Numbered from the stretch's first letter, positions 19,086 through 30,401 are shown. The stretch is DNA of 64,000 bases from Oceanobacillus luteolus (GCF_023715655.1 NZ_JAMBON010000002.1:1-64000), one strand, 5' to 3'. The notes: generated from the sequence alone by a model not told the origin. Numbers and translations: made by a program.

Positions 19086-20021
19086 ATGGTAAGGGTCAGG
19101 ACGAAAGATCTGCTTGAACATTTTAATTTAACACTTGTAGCCGGCGCACAAGGGATTGAACGTAAAATTATTACAAGTGACATTTCCCGTCCGGGGATTG
19201 AGATGACAGGGTATTTCAATTTTTATCCTAACGAAAGACTGCAATTGATCGGGCGTACGGAAATGGCGTATTACATGGATTTATCAGACGAAGAAAAATA
19301 CGACCGTGCCGTACGTCTTTGCACGGATATTACTCCAGGTATTGTAATTTCCCGTGGCATGAATATTCCACAGCAATTAATAGAAGTTGCGGAAGAAACG
19401 GGTGTACCGATTTTGCGGACTTCGATGAAAACGACCCGGGTAATCAGCCGCTTAACGAATTACTTAGAGGAAAAGTTTGCACCGACGACTTCGGTTCACG
19501 GCGTCCTTGTCGATATTTATGGCGTCGGAGTATTGATTACTGGTCAAAGCGGGGTCGGGAAAAGTGAAACAGCTTTGGAATTGGTGAAACGTGGTCATCG
19601 GCTTGTGGCGGATGATAACGTTGAGATTCTCCAAGAAGACTATGATACGCTTGTTGGAAGCTCACCAAAAATTCTAGAGAATATGTTGGAGATCCGTGGA
19701 TTAGGCATTATTGATGTTATGACCTTATTCGGTGCAGGAGCAGTCCGGACGAAAAAACGGATTTCGGTTGTCATCCATCTTGAAAACTGGGATGATTCAA
19801 AACAATATGATCGTCTTGGTCTCGATGAAGATACGATGCAAATCATGGATGTGAAACTGCCGAAAGCTACGGTTCCGGTTCGGCCAGGACGAAATCTTGC
19901 AGTCATCATTGAAGTGGCGGCAATGAATTTTCGATTGAAGTTAATGGGTGTCAATACAGCCGAGCAATTTTCAGCAAGGTTATCAAATATTATTGAAAAT
20001 GAAAAATCCATGTTAGATTAG
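19086..20021 (+). CDS. hprK: HPr kinase/phosphorylase
   Basis: HprK phosphorylates Ser46 of HPr and Crh, the central switch of carbon catabolite repression in Firmicutes, and also reverses the reaction. The 311-aa protein has Walker A GQSGVGKS at residues 153-160 and the family signature [16 protein letters not shown] long GGAGGGGAAAGG site precedes the ATG. It begins a five-gene run hprK-lgt-yvoD-ppaX-yvoF with short gaps. Its partner Crh is encoded 9 kb downstream. Confidence 0.97.
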   Translation: MVRVRTKDLLEHFNLTLVAGAQGIERKIITSDISRPGIEMTGYFNFYPNERLQLIGRTEMAYYMDLSDEEKYDRAVRLCTDITPGIVISRGMNIPQQLIEVAEETGVPILRTSMKTTRVISRLTNYLEEKFAPTTSVHGVLVDIYGVGVLITGQSGVGKSETALELVKRGHRLVADDNVEILQEDYDTLVGSSPKILENMLEIRGLGIIDVMTLFGAGAVRTKKRISVVIHLENWDDSKQYDRLGLDEDTMQIMDVKLPKATVPVRPGRNLAVIIEVAAMNFRLKLMGVNTAEQFSARLSNIIENEKSMLD

Positions 20022-20031
20022 GGGTGTTGTT

Positions 20032-20889
20032 TTGATTAATGCAGTACAGCCATTGAACAGGGTTATGATTGAATTGGGCCCATTCACTATTTACTGGTAT
20101 GGTGTAATTATTGCGACAGGAGCTTTACTGGGGATTTATTTAGCGATGAGAGAAGCAGAACGTCTTGGCTGGAATAAGGATATTATTATTGATTTTGTTG
20201 TGTTTGCTATTCCAATCGCTATTTTATCTGCTCGGATTTTTTATGTTACGTTTGAATGGGAACGCTATGCAGGCGGACCTTTTTGGAAAGTATTTGCCAT
20301 ATGGGAAGGTGGAATTGCAATCCATGGAGCAGTCTTTGGAGGAGTATTGACTGCAATTGTGTTTGCCAAAGTCAAAGACATTTCATTTTGGAAACTTGCA
20401 GATATCGTCGCTCCGAGTTTGATTCTTGGGCAGGCAATTGGACGTTGGGGCAACTTTATGAATCAAGAGGCCCATGGTGGTCCAGTATCTGAAGCGGCTT
20501 ATGAGAACTACCTTCAATATTTGCCTGATTTCATTATGAACCAAATGACAATCGGTGGTGTCATGTATCATCCGACATTCCTCTATGAGTCGCTTTGGAA
20601 CATCGTAGTATTTGCTTTGCTCATCTTGATAAGGAAATACAATCCAATTCGGGGAGAAGTGTTTTTAAGCTATCTCATATTTTATTCGATCGGCCGGTTC
20701 TTTATTGAAGGGCTGCGCACAGATAGTCTCTACATAATAGAAGGTTTACGAACAGCACAAGTAGTATCTATATCATTGATTATCATTGCGATCATTTTAA
20801 TCATTTACAGAAGAAAAACTGTGACAGTAAAGTATTTGGATCAGCCGGAAAATAAAAATAAACAAAAGAAAAAGAAGAAAAGGAAGTAA
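20032..20889 (+). CDS. lgt: prolipoprotein diacylglyceryl transferase
   Basis: Lgt attaches diacylglycerol to the lipobox cysteine of prelipoproteins at the membrane. The 285-aa protein has about seven transmembrane helices, the segment [14 protein letters not shown] and the signature [13 protein letters not shown] with the essential Arg and His-containing loops, and ends in a Lys-rich tail. It starts with TTG at 20032, five bases after GGGGTG, 10 bp after hprK. The prophage lipoprotein in this window would be one of its substrates. Confidence 0.96.
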   Translation: MINAVQPLNRVMIELGPFTIYWYGVIIATGALLGIYLAMREAERLGWNKDIIIDFVVFAIPIAILSARIFYVTFEWERYAGGPFWKVFAIWEGGIAIHGAVFGGVLTAIVFAKVKDISFWKLADIVAPSLILGQAIGRWGNFMNQEAHGGPVSEAAYENYLQYLPDFIMNQMTIGGVMYHPTFLYESLWNIVVFALLILIRKYNPIRGEVFLSYLIFYSIGRFFIEGLRTDSLYIIEGLRTAQVVSISLIIIAIILIIYRRKTVTVKYLDQPENKNKQKKKKKRK

Positions 20890-20904
20890 CTTGGAGGGAC
20901 AGCA

Positions 20905-21861
20905 ATGTCGGGGATTTTTAAACGGGGTTTCAAGCAGGGGTTAAGTACAGTTTGGATCTTAGGTAAAGTAATTTTTCCTATTACTTTAATCGTGACGATT
21001 CTGCAATATACTCCTGTATTGCCATGGCTAATTGAAGTTGTTGAGCCTGTAATGTATTTACTCGGTCTTCCAGGTGAAGCTGCGGTGCCACTTGTGTTGG
21101 GAAATACATTGAATCTATATGCAGGTATTGGCGCAATTTTATCTTTTGATTTTACAGTTAAAGAAGTATTCATCATGGCGATGATGCTTTCTTTCTCGCA
21201 TAATATATTCATCGAATCAGCTGTTGCATCTCGAGTTGGAGTGAATTGGTTTCTAATTGTAGCTGTACGGATCGGCCTTGCTATCTTAAGTGCAATCGTC
21301 ATTAATCTTGTATGGCAAGGCGGTGGTGAGATGGCGCAATATGGCCTTGCAACGGCACAATCAGTCGAACCGAACGGGATGTTGGAAATAGCAATGTTGG
21401 CCATGCAGACAGCTGTGGTTGCCATTATTCAGCTTGCACTCATTGTCATTCCGCTAATGATCGTTATGCAATATTTGCGGGAAAAAGGTTGGCTTGAAGT
21501 GTTCTCGGGCTGGCTTGCACCATTTTTGAAGTTGCTTGGAATGCATCGCAACACTTCCATGACGATGACTGCTGGTCTGACGATCGGGCTTGCTTTTGGA
21601 GCAGGATTGATGATCCAGGCGAAAAAAGATGATGGGGTTTCAAATAAAGACATGCATCTAGCATTGATTTTTCTTGTTGCCTGTCACGCGGTAGTCGAAG
21701 ATACTTTAGTATTTATTCCGCTCGGTATATCAGTATTGCCACTCTTGGTCATCCGATTGGTTACAGCAATAATATTAACGATGGTGATTGCTTTTATATG
21801 GAATCAACTAGAGCTTAGAAAGGAAAGAAAACAACATGAACACTCATACCATACTCTTTGA
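20905..21861 (+). CDS. yvoD: YvoD-like nucleoside-recognition (gate) domain membrane protein
   Basis: The 318-aa membrane protein has about eight helices and two gate-type nucleoside recognition segments (LGNTLNLYAGIGAILSF and the second half from GLTIGLAFGAGLM). It keeps the B. subtilis position between lgt and ppaX. A GGAGGGACA site precedes the ATG. The 3' end overlaps ppaX by 26 bp, which implies coupled translation. Transport function is inferred from the fold only. Confidence 0.82.
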   Translation: MSGIFKRGFKQGLSTVWILGKVIFPITLIVTILQYTPVLPWLIEVVEPVMYLLGLPGEAAVPLVLGNTLNLYAGIGAILSFDFTVKEVFIMAMMLSFSHNIFIESAVASRVGVNWFLIVAVRIGLAILSAIVINLVWQGGGEMAQYGLATAQSVEPNGMLEIAMLAMQTAVVAIIQLALIVIPLMIVMQYLREKGWLEVFSGWLAPFLKLLGMHRNTSMTMTAGLTIGLAFGAGLMIQAKKDDGVSNKDMHLALIFLVACHAVVEDTLVFIPLGISVLPLLVIRLVTAIILTMVIAFIWNQLELRKERKQHEHSYHTL

Positions 21862-22471
21862 TTTAGATGGAACGTTAATTGATACGAATGCATTGATCGT
21901 CGCATCATTCAAACATACCTTCGAACGATTTCAATTGGATTTTACCGATGAAGAAATTATTGAATTCAATGGGCCGCCTCTCATTGAGACATTCAGAAAG
22001 ATTGACCCAGCACGGGTAGAAGAGATGGTTGCTACATACAGAACTCATAATTTTGAAGTGCATGATCAATATGTAACAGCCTTTCCGAAAGTGGCTGAAA
22101 CACTTGAGGCATTGAAAGATATGGATATAAAGCTTGGTATCGTTTCAACGAAAATGGCTTCAGGTGTTCGAAAGGGTCTGGAAAAAACAGGCCTTGTGGA
22201 TTACTTTGATGCCATCATATCACTAGATGATGTTACACATCCGAAACCACATCCAGAACCGGTATTAAAAGCAATGGAGCTGCTTGGAGCTGAAGGTTCT
22301 TCGACAATTATGGTTGGCGACAATTCCCATGATATTGAAGCAGGTAACCATGCTGGAGTAAGAACGGCTGCAGTTAGCTGGTCACAAAAGGGGAAAGAAA
22401 GATTACTCGCTTATAAACCAACTTATATGCTGGAAGAAATGACAGACCTTTTACGTATTGTAGGTGAATAA
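21836..22471 (+). CDS. ppaX: pyrophosphatase PpaX
   Basis: PpaX is a HAD-fold pyrophosphatase that removes the pyrophosphate made when HprK dephosphorylates Ser-HPr by phosphorolysis, so the operon pairing with hprK is functional. The 211-aa protein has the HAD motif DLDGT (Asp9, Asp11), GIVSTKM (motif II) and MVGDNSHDIEAG (motif IV). The ATG lies within the last codons of yvoD. Confidence 0.93.
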   Translation: MNTHTILFDLDGTLIDTNALIVASFKHTFERFQLDFTDEEIIEFNGPPLIETFRKIDPARVEEMVATYRTHNFEVHDQYVTAFPKVAETLEALKDMDIKLGIVSTKMASGVRKGLEKTGLVDYFDAIISLDDVTHPKPHPEPVLKAMELLGAEGSSTIMVGDNSHDIEAGNHAGVRTAAVSWSQKGKERLLAYKPTYMLEEMTDLLRIVGE

Positions 22472-22474
22472 TAC

Positions 22475-23005
22475 ATGCGGAAAACAAAGCGATACTTTGT
22501 TGAAAATTCCAATTCACTTTGGCAAATATATAAAACAGTTCCATTCCTAAAGGTTGTCAAAAATTTTATTGTCATTCAGTTGGCGCGTTATACCCCTTTT
22601 CTTTCCATGAAAAATTGGATGTATCGCACATTTCTGCGGATGGAAGTCGGGAAAGAAGCCGCTTTTGCACTGATGGTCATGCCGGATGTGATGTTTCCGG
22701 AAAGAATAAAAGTAGGTGCGAATAGCATTATCGGATACAATACAACCATTCTTGCCCATGAATACTTAATTAAAGAGTATCGGCTTGGAGAAGTGATTAT
22801 TGGCGATGAAGTGCTGATTGGTGCGAATTCTACCATTTTACCTGGAGTCACAATCGGCGATGGCGCAACCGTATCCGCCGGAACTCTTGTACACAAGAAC
22901 GTTCCCGCCGGTGCATTTGTAGGCGGAAATCCGATGCGAATCATTTATACGAAAGAGGAAATAGAGAAGCGGAAAGAGAATCATATAGATTTCGAAAAAG
23001 ATTAA
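22475..23005 (+). CDS. yvoF: YvoF-like left-handed beta-helix acyltransferase
   Basis: This 176-aa protein has hexapeptide repeats (for example IGDEVLIGANSTILPGVTIGDG and GATVSAGTLVHKNVPAGAFVGGNP), the mark of the left-handed beta-helix acetyltransferases. It follows ppaX by 3 bp and closes the hprK operon as in B. subtilis. The acceptor substrate is unknown. A good terminator lies 110 bp downstream. Confidence 0.85.
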   Translation: MRKTKRYFVENSNSLWQIYKTVPFLKVVKNFIVIQLARYTPFLSMKNWMYRTFLRMEVGKEAAFALMVMPDVMFPERIKVGANSIIGYNTTILAHEYLIKEYRLGEVIIGDEVLIGANSTILPGVTIGDGATVSAGTLVHKNVPAGAFVGGNPMRIIYTKEEIEKRKENHIDFEKD

Positions 23006-23115
23006 AATCGATGTTTACCAAGACTAGACTATGCAAATTCCGGTATACAGACAACTTTATTAGTATGAAGATGGTAGGGCAACGGTCAAAAACATTAATA
23101 TGGGAACAACATCAA

Positions 23116-23145
23116 AGCAGGGCAGCGTCATGCCCTGCTTTTTTT
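23116..23145 (+). terminator. intrinsic terminator after the hprK operon
   Basis: AGCAGGGC (23116-23123) pairs with GCCCTGCT (23132-23139), followed by a run of T. Confidence 0.9.
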
Positions 23146-23250
23146 GCATTCTATTCCTTATTATAACGACACCGTATTCTCTAGTCTAAATCTTGCTTTA
23201 TACGGGTACAGTTTTATAATAATGAACTTATAGAAGGGGTAGTAGGGGGA

Positions 23251-23443
23251 TTGAAACAATTATCCAGCTTTTCAAGAGAGCATATTCGAACTGAAATGGA
23301 AACAAATGAATTCGATCTCGTTATAATTGGTGGAGGAATAACGCAGGACAGGTATGTGGTTTTTCGAAATCGATAAGGTCAAAGCAGAGAAAGATGCCGT
23401 GGTCGATTTTATGGCAGAGAAATTGAATATGTCTGAAGCATGA
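23251..23443 (+). pseudogene. glpD: glpD remnant: glycerol-3-phosphate dehydrogenase with internal deletion
   Basis: From a TTG at 23251 (preceded by a G-rich stretch) the frame encodes a GlpD-like N-terminus with HIRTEMETNEFDLVIIGGGIT, the FAD-binding start of the family. About 93 bases in, it passes into another frame reading TGMWFFEIDKVKAEKDAVVD and ending MSEA, which resembles the GlpD C-terminus. Roughly 500 codons are missing and the two ends are out of frame, so no enzyme can be made. The gap 23006-23576 holds only this remnant and a terminator. Confidence 0.7.
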
Positions 23444-23576
23444 AAAATACATTTGCCAAGATTTAAACAAGCAAATTGATTCTTCAACCCTTTTTCCAGC
23501 AATTTAATATGCTGCATTCGCCTATACCGGGAAATATGTTATACTAGGAACATATGTCAATTTTAGGAGTAAACTT

Positions 23577-24572
23577 ATGAATAAACAGAGAAAGAATGTG
23601 AATAATCTGCTTCCATTCATCCCGGATGGCGAATTTTATTTCACAAAAGGTGTAGAGGCGTTTCAAAAGCAAAAATTTGAACTCTCTTTAAGATGGTTGA
23701 AAAAAGCAATCGAATCAGATCCGAAAAATCCTTTATATAATTGCCAACTTTCTATTGTGTATACGGAGATCGGCAAATATCATGCTGCAAACCAATTGTT
23801 GAATAATGTACTGCAGACTGATGATTATAATGATTGTTATTATTTATTGGCGAACAACTATGCTCATCTCGGTCTTTTAAACGATTCCTTGAAGTATGCA
23901 GAACTTTATTTGGATAAAGAACCAGATGGAGATTTTAGTGAAGAGGCATATATGCTTCTGGAAATGGTCAGTTTCGAGATGGAAGAAGATGATGAGGACG
24001 ATTGGTTATTTGAGGAAGAAGACGATTTATTAAAATACCAAGAAACACTCTTCTATCTGATTGAAAATGAAGAATGGGAAAAGGCTATGCCGTTAATTGA
24101 AGAAATGCTAGTCCTATTTCCAGACCATCTCCTTGTCAAACATGATTATGCCCAAGCTTTATTTTATACAGGCAACAAACAAAAGGCGATTGCATTAGAA
24201 CAGAAAACATTGGAAGAAACAGATCAGACCTTGCATAGTACAATTAACTTGGCGCTATTTTATTTTGAGATGGATGAACACGAAGCTTGTCAAGCGAAGA
24301 TCAACGAGCTATTAAATGTTTATCCATTGCATACGGATCAGCAGATTAGGCTTGCAGTACTTTTCGCAAAAACAGGAAATTACCAAGCAGCTTATCAGCG
24401 CTTCAGAAGGATAAATCGAAGTATGGCTCGGGGTCATTTATCTTACTTCAAATGGTTCAGCATTTCTGCCTACAAGCTAGAAAAAATAGAGCTTGCTAAG
24501 AATACGTGGGAGGAAGGGTGTATGAAGCATCGTGCTCTCAACAATCATTCAGCCCCTTGGCAGGAATCGTGA
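23577..24572 (+). CDS. TPR-repeat protein (YvcD-like)
   Basis: The product is 331 aa, mostly tetratricopeptide-like helical pairs: for example GVEAFQKQKFELSLRWLKKA, then NPLYNCQLSIVYTEIGKYH, then YYLLANNYAHLGLLNDSLKYA. An acidic linker (EMEEDDEDDWLFEEEDD) splits the two TPR halves. It keeps the position upstream of trxB seen for yvcD in Bacillus. No signal peptide. TPRs mediate protein contacts; the partner is unknown. Confidence 0.8.
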   Translation: MNKQRKNVNNLLPFIPDGEFYFTKGVEAFQKQKFELSLRWLKKAIESDPKNPLYNCQLSIVYTEIGKYHAANQLLNNVLQTDDYNDCYYLLANNYAHLGLLNDSLKYAELYLDKEPDGDFSEEAYMLLEMVSFEMEEDDEDDWLFEEEDDLLKYQETLFYLIENEEWEKAMPLIEEMLVLFPDHLLVKHDYAQALFYTGNKQKAIALEQKTLEETDQTLHSTINLALFYFEMDEHEACQAKINELLNVYPLHTDQQIRLAVLFAKTGNYQAAYQRFRRINRSMARGHLSYFKWFSISAYKLEKIELAKNTWEEGCMKHRALNNHSAPWQES

Positions 24573-24699
24573 GCAGATAAATAGACGACGAATATTAAAT
24601 TATTATAAGCTGAATATGAGTATGATGCCGCGTTGGAGCATATTGCTGAACGTGGTATTTTATTGATAGATATCATGAAAATGAGAACAATAATATTAA

Positions 24700-25668
<969 letters not shown>

Positions 25669-26067
25669 TAATTATTTACGAAAAGTCATTACTTCTTAAC
25701 GCTGTTGTAATGAGTTCGCAACATTAATTGGGTACACTATAAATAACTAATTGACCCCCTTTTAATAAATAAATTAGTTTTTGTGCACAGGTTGTGATAC
25801 CTGTGCATTTTTTTCGTTTTCGACCCCTCCTCATCATATCTTGGGTAATCATCGAGAAAATCAAGAAATATTGTTGAATCATGGAGATTCGTTGTATAAT
25901 AGAGTAAAGCAAAGATAACTTTTTCGCTGCAACAATTTTACTGCATATAATATTGTTATATCTCCAGTAAAATTTAATAAATATAGTTAAAACTCTTTTC
26001 ATGCTGCATAGTAATGATAAGGAGTAGAATAGATACAATACAGTTCCTCTAAAGGAGAGCGATACAA
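25669..26067. other. 399-bp intergenic region between trxB and rapZ
   Basis: The stretch is AT-rich and contains two hairpins: AACTAATT (25745-25752) with AATTAGTT (25772-25779), and the stronger terminator at 25784-25814. The rest presumably carries the rapZ promoter, but I cannot point to a convincing -35/-10 pair. Leftward reading frames here lack a ribosome site and look random. Confidence 0.6.
25784..25814 (+). terminator. intrinsic terminator downstream of trxB
   Basis: TGCACAGGT (25784-25792) pairs with ACCTGTGCA (25799-25807), followed by seven T residues. Confidence 0.9.
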
Positions 26068-26964
26068 ATGACAGAGATGGAACAAGAACTGAATAAGGAG
26101 ACGAGTTTGGTCATTATTACGGGAATGTCTGGAGCAGGTAAAACAGTAGCCGTTCAGAGCTTTGAGGATCTAGGGTTTTATTGTGTAGATAACCTGCCGC
26201 CGACTCTGCTTCCTAAATTTCTCGAATTGATGAAGGACTCCACTAATAACATTACAAAAGTTGCTTTAGTGATGGATCTACGCGGACGAGAATTCTTTGA
26301 TACGTTGTTCGAAGCGTTGGATAAATTAGGTGAAGAAGACTGGATCAAAGAACACATTCTGTTTTTGGATGCCAAAGATACCTCACTTGTCAGCCGTTAC
26401 AAAGAAACCAGACGTTCACATCCATTAGCTGTTGGTGGACTTCCCCTTACCGGCATCAAACAAGAACGGGAAATTTTGGATGAGTTAAGAGGAAGAGCGC
26501 AACGGATTATTGATACTACAGACCTCAAACCAAGGGAACTCCGAGATAAAATCTTAAAAATATATTCAGAAGACGATCAAGAAATATTTTCGGTTAATAT
26601 GGTTTCTTTCGGATTTAAATATGGAATACCAATTGATGCGGATTTGGTTTTTGATGTGCGTTTCCTGCCTAACCCTCATTATGTTGGTCATCTTCAACCA
26701 TTGACAGGACTGAATCAAGAAGTCTCTTCTTATGTATTTAAATGGTCGGACACACAAAAATTCATAGATAAGGTGATGGATTTATTAGAATTCATGCTTC
26801 CTCAATATAAGAAAGAAGGAAAATCTCAACTCGTTATTGCGATTGGATGTACTGGGGGACAACATCGCTCCGTTGCTCTAGCTGAACACTTTGCCAAGGA
26901 ATTATCTACAAATTATATTACCCATATCAGCCATCGCGATATTGATAAGAGAAAGGGAAGTTAA
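26068..26964 (+). CDS. rapZ: RNase adapter RapZ (YvcJ)
   Basis: The 298-aa P-loop protein has Walker A GMSGAGKT at residues 19-26, DLRGREFF, and the C-terminal block [15 protein letters not shown]. In E. coli RapZ directs RNase E to small RNAs; in B. subtilis YvcJ is a nucleotide-binding protein linked to competence. An AAAGGAGAGCGA site precedes the ATG. It is followed within 3 bp by yvcK and then whiA and crh, the standard Firmicute cluster. Confidence 0.95.
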   Translation: MTEMEQELNKETSLVIITGMSGAGKTVAVQSFEDLGFYCVDNLPPTLLPKFLELMKDSTNNITKVALVMDLRGREFFDTLFEALDKLGEEDWIKEHILFLDAKDTSLVSRYKETRRSHPLAVGGLPLTGIKQEREILDELRGRAQRIIDTTDLKPRELRDKILKIYSEDDQEIFSVNMVSFGFKYGIPIDADLVFDVRFLPNPHYVGHLQPLTGLNQEVSSYVFKWSDTQKFIDKVMDLLEFMLPQYKKEGKSQLVIAIGCTGGQHRSVALAEHFAKELSTNYITHISHRDIDKRKGS

Positions 26965-26967
26965 TGG

Positions 26968-27927
26968 ATGAGTAAAAAGAAGCTACCTAAAGTGGTCGCC
27001 ATTGGAGGGGGGACAGGAATGCCTGTCCTTCTCCGTGGCCTTAAAAACTTACCAATCGATTTAATTGCAGTTGTGACTGTGGCAGATGACGGAGGGAGCA
27101 CCGGTAGATTACGGAATGAAATGGCCATACCTGCGCCTGGAGATATCCGTAATGTAATCGCCGCGTTGTCTGATGCCGAACCAATGCTGATTGAACTGTT
27201 TCAACACCGATTTGAAGTAGGGAATGGATTGTCGGGGCACTCCCTTGGAAATCTGTTGCTTGCTGCAATGACATCCGTAACAGGGGACTTTTATGATGGT
27301 GTAAAAGAGATTTCCCGTGTTTTAAACGTAAAAGGTACGATTTATCCTATTTCCACTGAAAATCTTTCTCTTCATGCTAAAATGGAAGATGGCACAATCA
27401 TTTCCGGAGAATCCAATATTCCCCTTTCACGTAAGAAAATTGATCGCGTATTTTTAAGTCCAGAACCAGCTAAGCCATTCAGCCATGCTGTGCAGGCGAT
27501 CATAGATGCGGATTTGGTCGTTATTGGACCAGGAAGCCTTTATACTAGTATCATGCCAAATCTGATTGTACCAAGCGTCCAAGAAGCCTTGGAGATGACC
27601 AGTGCAAAAATTGTGTACGTCTGTAATCTGATGACTCAACCCGGTGAGACGACTGGTTTTACAGCTAGCGATCATGTTGAAGCAATCATTCGGCATATAG
27701 GTCGAGGCATTGTTCAGACAATAATCGTACATAATGAACCGATTAAAGGAAATGTTCTGGAAAAATATGCGGAAGAAAATGCAGAGCCAGTAATTTATGA
27801 CATTGAAAAACTAGTTTCACTAGGTCTGGATGTCGTGGAGGAAGATATTGTTGATAAACAGTATCCGACTGTCCGCCACGATACGGATAAAATAGCAAAG
27901 CTGCTTTATTCCTTATTAACAAAGTAA
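26968..27927 (+). CDS. yvcK: YvcK gluconeogenesis/morphogenesis factor
   Basis: The 319-aa protein of the CofD-like family starts [20 protein letters not shown], binding a UDP-sugar in B. subtilis, and has [10 protein letters not shown] and [15 protein letters not shown]. YvcK is needed for normal shape on gluconeogenic carbon. Its start is 3 bp after the rapZ stop, with a second ATG nearby out of frame. Co-location with crh and hprK gives this chromosome segment a carbon-regulation theme. Confidence 0.95.
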   Translation: MSKKKLPKVVAIGGGTGMPVLLRGLKNLPIDLIAVVTVADDGGSTGRLRNEMAIPAPGDIRNVIAALSDAEPMLIELFQHRFEVGNGLSGHSLGNLLLAAMTSVTGDFYDGVKEISRVLNVKGTIYPISTENLSLHAKMEDGTIISGESNIPLSRKKIDRVFLSPEPAKPFSHAVQAIIDADLVVIGPGSLYTSIMPNLIVPSVQEALEMTSAKIVYVCNLMTQPGETTGFTASDHVEAIIRHIGRGIVQTIIVHNEPIKGNVLEKYAEENAEPVIYDIEKLVSLGLDVVEEDIVDKQYPTVRHDTDKIAKLLYSLLTK

Positions 27928-27943
27928 AGGAGGGGGAAACGCG

Positions 27944-28894
27944 ATGTCCTTTGCTGCACAAATAAAAAAAGAACTGACGACAATTGAAACAGATGAACCA
28001 ATCCAGAAGGCGGAGCTTGCCGCATTAATCCGTATGAATGGTGTAATTTCCATTTCGAGACAACGCTATTCCCTTGATGTACAAACAGAAAATGCAGCGA
28101 TTGCGAGAAGAATTTACACGCTGGTCAAAAATAATTATCAGGTTCCAATTGAAGTACTTGTACGGAAGAAAATGAAACTGAAAAAGAATAATATCTATAT
28201 CGTCAGACTGAAAGAACAGGTGCGGAATACACTGAAGGATTTAGGGATCATGAAGGAGCACCTGGAGATAAATCGAACCATTTCGCCGGCAATCTTTGAA
28301 GATGAGCAATTGAAACGTGCTTATTTACGAGGAGCGTTTTTAGCTGGTGGATCAGTCAATAATCCAGAAACCTCCTCTTACCATCTTGAGATTTATAACT
28401 TTCATGAGGAGCATAATACTTCGCTCTGCGAACTATTAAATACATTTGGGTTGAAATCAAAAACATTGGAAAGAAAGCATGGGCATATCGTATATATTAA
28501 AGAAGCGGAAAAGATAACTGAGTTTCTCGGTGTTATTGGTGCCCATAATGCGTTATTTAAGTTTGAAGATGTCCGTATTGTCCGGGATATGCGCAATTCT
28601 GTGAACCGCTTGGTCAATTGCGAAACTGCCAATCTAAACAAAACAATTGGTGCGGCTTTTAGACAGATTGAGAATATCAAATTGATTGAAAGGACGGTTG
28701 GACTGGATCAATTACCAGAAAAACTGCAAGAAATCGCGGTATTACGGTTGGAGAATGAGGATGTTTCGTTAAAAGAACTAGGTGAACTTGTCAAAAGCGG
28801 AAAGATATCAAAATCCGGTGTGAATCACCGATTAAAGAAAATCGATGAATTCGCGGATAAGATTCGCCAAGGTGAAGTTATTGTAAATAAATAA
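27944..28894 (+). CDS. whiA: WhiA-family DNA-binding protein
   Basis: The 316-aa protein has a LAGLIDADG-like N-terminal domain (with [19 protein letters not shown]-like block at about residues 125-145) and a C-terminal helix-turn-helix ([20 protein letters not shown]). WhiA influences cell division and chromosome segregation in B. subtilis. An AAAGGAGGGGG site precedes the ATG. The LAGLIDADG fold is ancestral here and has lost nuclease function in the family. Confidence 0.95.
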   Translation: MSFAAQIKKELTTIETDEPIQKAELAALIRMNGVISISRQRYSLDVQTENAAIARRIYTLVKNNYQVPIEVLVRKKMKLKKNNIYIVRLKEQVRNTLKDLGIMKEHLEINRTISPAIFEDEQLKRAYLRGAFLAGGSVNNPETSSYHLEIYNFHEEHNTSLCELLNTFGLKSKTLERKHGHIVYIKEAEKITEFLGVIGAHNALFKFEDVRIVRDMRNSVNRLVNCETANLNKTIGAAFRQIENIKLIERTVGLDQLPEKLQEIAVLRLENEDVSLKELGELVKSGKISKSGVNHRLKKIDEFADKIRQGEVIVNK

Positions 28895-29002
28895 ATCCTA
28901 TTCTCTTTCTCGGAATTTCATGATATAATACAGATAATTAAAAAATTTAAATGACATCAGTCGTTGTATTATAATATTAAGCAATAAAAGATAAATATGA
29001 AA

Positions 29003-29074
29003 AGCTACAGCCATGTAAGTCGTTAAGGCAACTGTGGTTTGGATTCCCGTTGAATCCAAACCACAAATGTAGCT
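29003..29074 (+). other. nested stem-loop element between whiA and crh
   Basis: A 14-bp perfect stem (TGTGGTTTGGATTC at 29033-29046 with its complement at 29052-29065, loop CCGTT) sits inside an outer pairing AGCTACA (29003-29009) with TGTAGCT (29068-29074). No T-run follows, so it is not a standard terminator. It may be a leader structure or processing site for crh mRNA. Confidence 0.55.
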
Positions 29075-29156
29075 ATTGGCTTATATGAATCTTAACTTTT
29101 TTACGGAAAGAGAGAAATTGGTAGCGTTTTCTAAACTTCAGGGAGGATGAGTCGAG

Positions 29157-29411
29157 TTGGTAGAGAATTCAGTGAAGGTGGGCTTAGATTCAGGTCTACA
29201 GGCCAGACCTGCTGCACAATTTGTACAGGAGGCAAACCGTTATTCTTCGCATTTATTTTTAGAAAAAGATGGGAAGAAGGTAAATGCGAAAAGTATTATG
29301 GGACTTATGAGTCTAGCCATCGCGAACGGAGAAGAAATCAAAATAATTGCTGATGGGCCAGATGAAGAGGTTGCATTAAATCATTTAGTATCCTTCGTCA
29401 CAAAAAAATAA
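29157..29411 (+). CDS. crh: catabolite-repression HPr-like protein Crh
   Basis: Crh is the HPr paralogue that cannot carry sugar phosphates but serves CcpA as a Ser46-phosphorylated co-regulator. In this 84-aa protein the phosphotransferase His15 of HPr is replaced by Gln15 (SGLQARPAA), while regulatory Ser46 (AKSIMGLM) is kept, which identifies it as Crh and not HPr. It starts with TTG eight bases after GGGAGGAT. HprK, its kinase, is encoded in the same window. Confidence 0.96.
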   Translation: MVENSVKVGLDSGLQARPAAQFVQEANRYSSHLFLEKDGKKVNAKSIMGLMSLAIANGEEIKIIADGPDEEVALNHLVSFVTKK

Positions 29412-29419
29412 AAGATAAA

Positions 29420-29450
29420 AAAATCCCTTTCTATTGAAAGGGATTTTCAT
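29420..29450. terminator. bidirectional terminator between crh and clpP
   Basis: AAAATCCCTTTC pairs with GAAAGGGATTTT around a TATT loop, with A-rich sequence on the left and T-rich on the right, so it can end both convergent genes. Confidence 0.85.
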
Positions 29451-29458
29451 TTGCTAAA

Positions 29459-30055
29459 TTATTTACTTTCATCTGCTTTACGTTCAAGAATTTTATCAAT
29501 CAAACCATATTCTACAGAGCGTTCTGCTGTCATGAAGTTATCACGCTCGGTATCACGTTCAATTACTTCAAGTGGTTGACCTGTTTTGTCCGCTAAGATT
29601 TCATTCATGCGTCTCTTGATTTCAATAATACGTTTTGCATGAATCTCAATATCAGTTGCTTGACCTTGAGCTCCACCTAACGGTTGATGAATCATGATTT
29701 CACTGTTTGGAAGTGCAAAGCGTTTGCCTTTTTCTCCAGCTGCAAGCAGGAATGCACCCATTGAAGCAGCCATACCGATACAAATAGTGGATACATCTGA
29801 TTTAATGAAGTTCATTGTATCATAGATTGCCATTCCAGCAGTGATGGATCCACCAGGAGAGTTGATGTATAGGGAGATATCCTTACCTGGATCCTCCGCC
29901 TCCAAGAATAGAAGCTGGGCAACAATAGAGTTTGCTACGTTATCGTCGATAGCGCTTCCGAGTAAAATGATACGGTCCTTTAATAATCTGGAATAAATAT
30001 CATATGCGCGTTCACCACGGTTTGTTTGTTCAATTACTGTAGGTACTAAATTCAT
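29459..30055 (-). CDS. clpP: ATP-dependent Clp protease proteolytic subunit
   Basis: ClpP forms the barrel protease that degrades proteins fed by ClpC, ClpX or ClpE. From the start [14 protein letters not shown] (198 aa) the catalytic triad is Ser98 (GMAASMGA), His123 (MIHQPLGG) and Asp172 (ERDNF). Two ATGs are possible; the second lies eight bases after AAGGAGG and matches the family start, so I use 30055. It reads leftward, and its promoter carries a perfect CtsR operator. Confidence 0.97.
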   Translation of the reverse strand: MNLVPTVIEQTNRGERAYDIYSRLLKDRIILLGSAIDDNVANSIVAQLLFLEAEDPGKDISLYINSPGGSITAGMAIYDTMNFIKSDVSTICIGMAASMGAFLLAAGEKGKRFALPNSEIMIHQPLGGAQGQATDIEIHAKRIIEIKRRMNEILADKTGQPLEVIERDTERDNFMTAERSVEYGLIDKILERKADESK

Positions 30056-30103
30056 AAACATATCCTCCTTGTTTTAGATAGTTATCGTTCGCTTTCTAAA
30101 TTC

Positions 30104-30133
30104 ATCATATAACATTGGTCAAAAAAGGTCAAA
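30104..30133 (-). promoter_or_regulatory. clpP promoter with CtsR operator
   Basis: On the plus strand GGTCAAA occurs at 30117-30123 and 30127-30133, separated by AAA, the exact CtsR heptad repeat. On the minus strand TTGACC (30132-30127) and TATGAT (30109-30104) are 17 bp apart and form the promoter, so CtsR would cover the -35 and spacer. Confidence 0.9.
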
Positions 30134-30346
30134 CGAAAGCGTTCCAAAAAAAACAGACTAAATGCTAGCATTCCCGTTTTTAAATTTTATAAACAAGGAA
30201 TGTATCTTATGTTAACGCCCACACCACTGAATAGGGGAGAGATAATCAATCAGCAAAACCCTTATTCTGTAGTTCGGGAATTCACAGGGAACGATCCATA
30301 TTTAATGAAAAGTTTCCCTTTAATATTAGTATACTTGGAAAAAAGC

Positions 30347-30375
30347 TTGAAAGTCTACAAAATAAACGTTATAAT
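30347..30375 (+). promoter_or_regulatory. promoter of the tRNA-Arg gene
   Basis: TTGAAA (30347-30352) and TATAAT (30370-30375) are separated by 17 bp, with the tRNA starting 26 bp later. Confidence 0.85.
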
Positions 30376-30401
30376 ATAATTTGCGTTCGAAATTTATACA
30401 T

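Noticed and set aside
23272-23517. Leftward 81-codon frame over the glpD remnant
   Set aside because: It is antisense to the pseudogene and has no ribosome site. The rightward similarity to GlpD explains the sequence better.
25724-26038. A 104-codon leftward frame between trxB and rapZ
   Set aside because: AT-rich, no ribosome site, crosses a terminator hairpin, and its composition is like random sequence.
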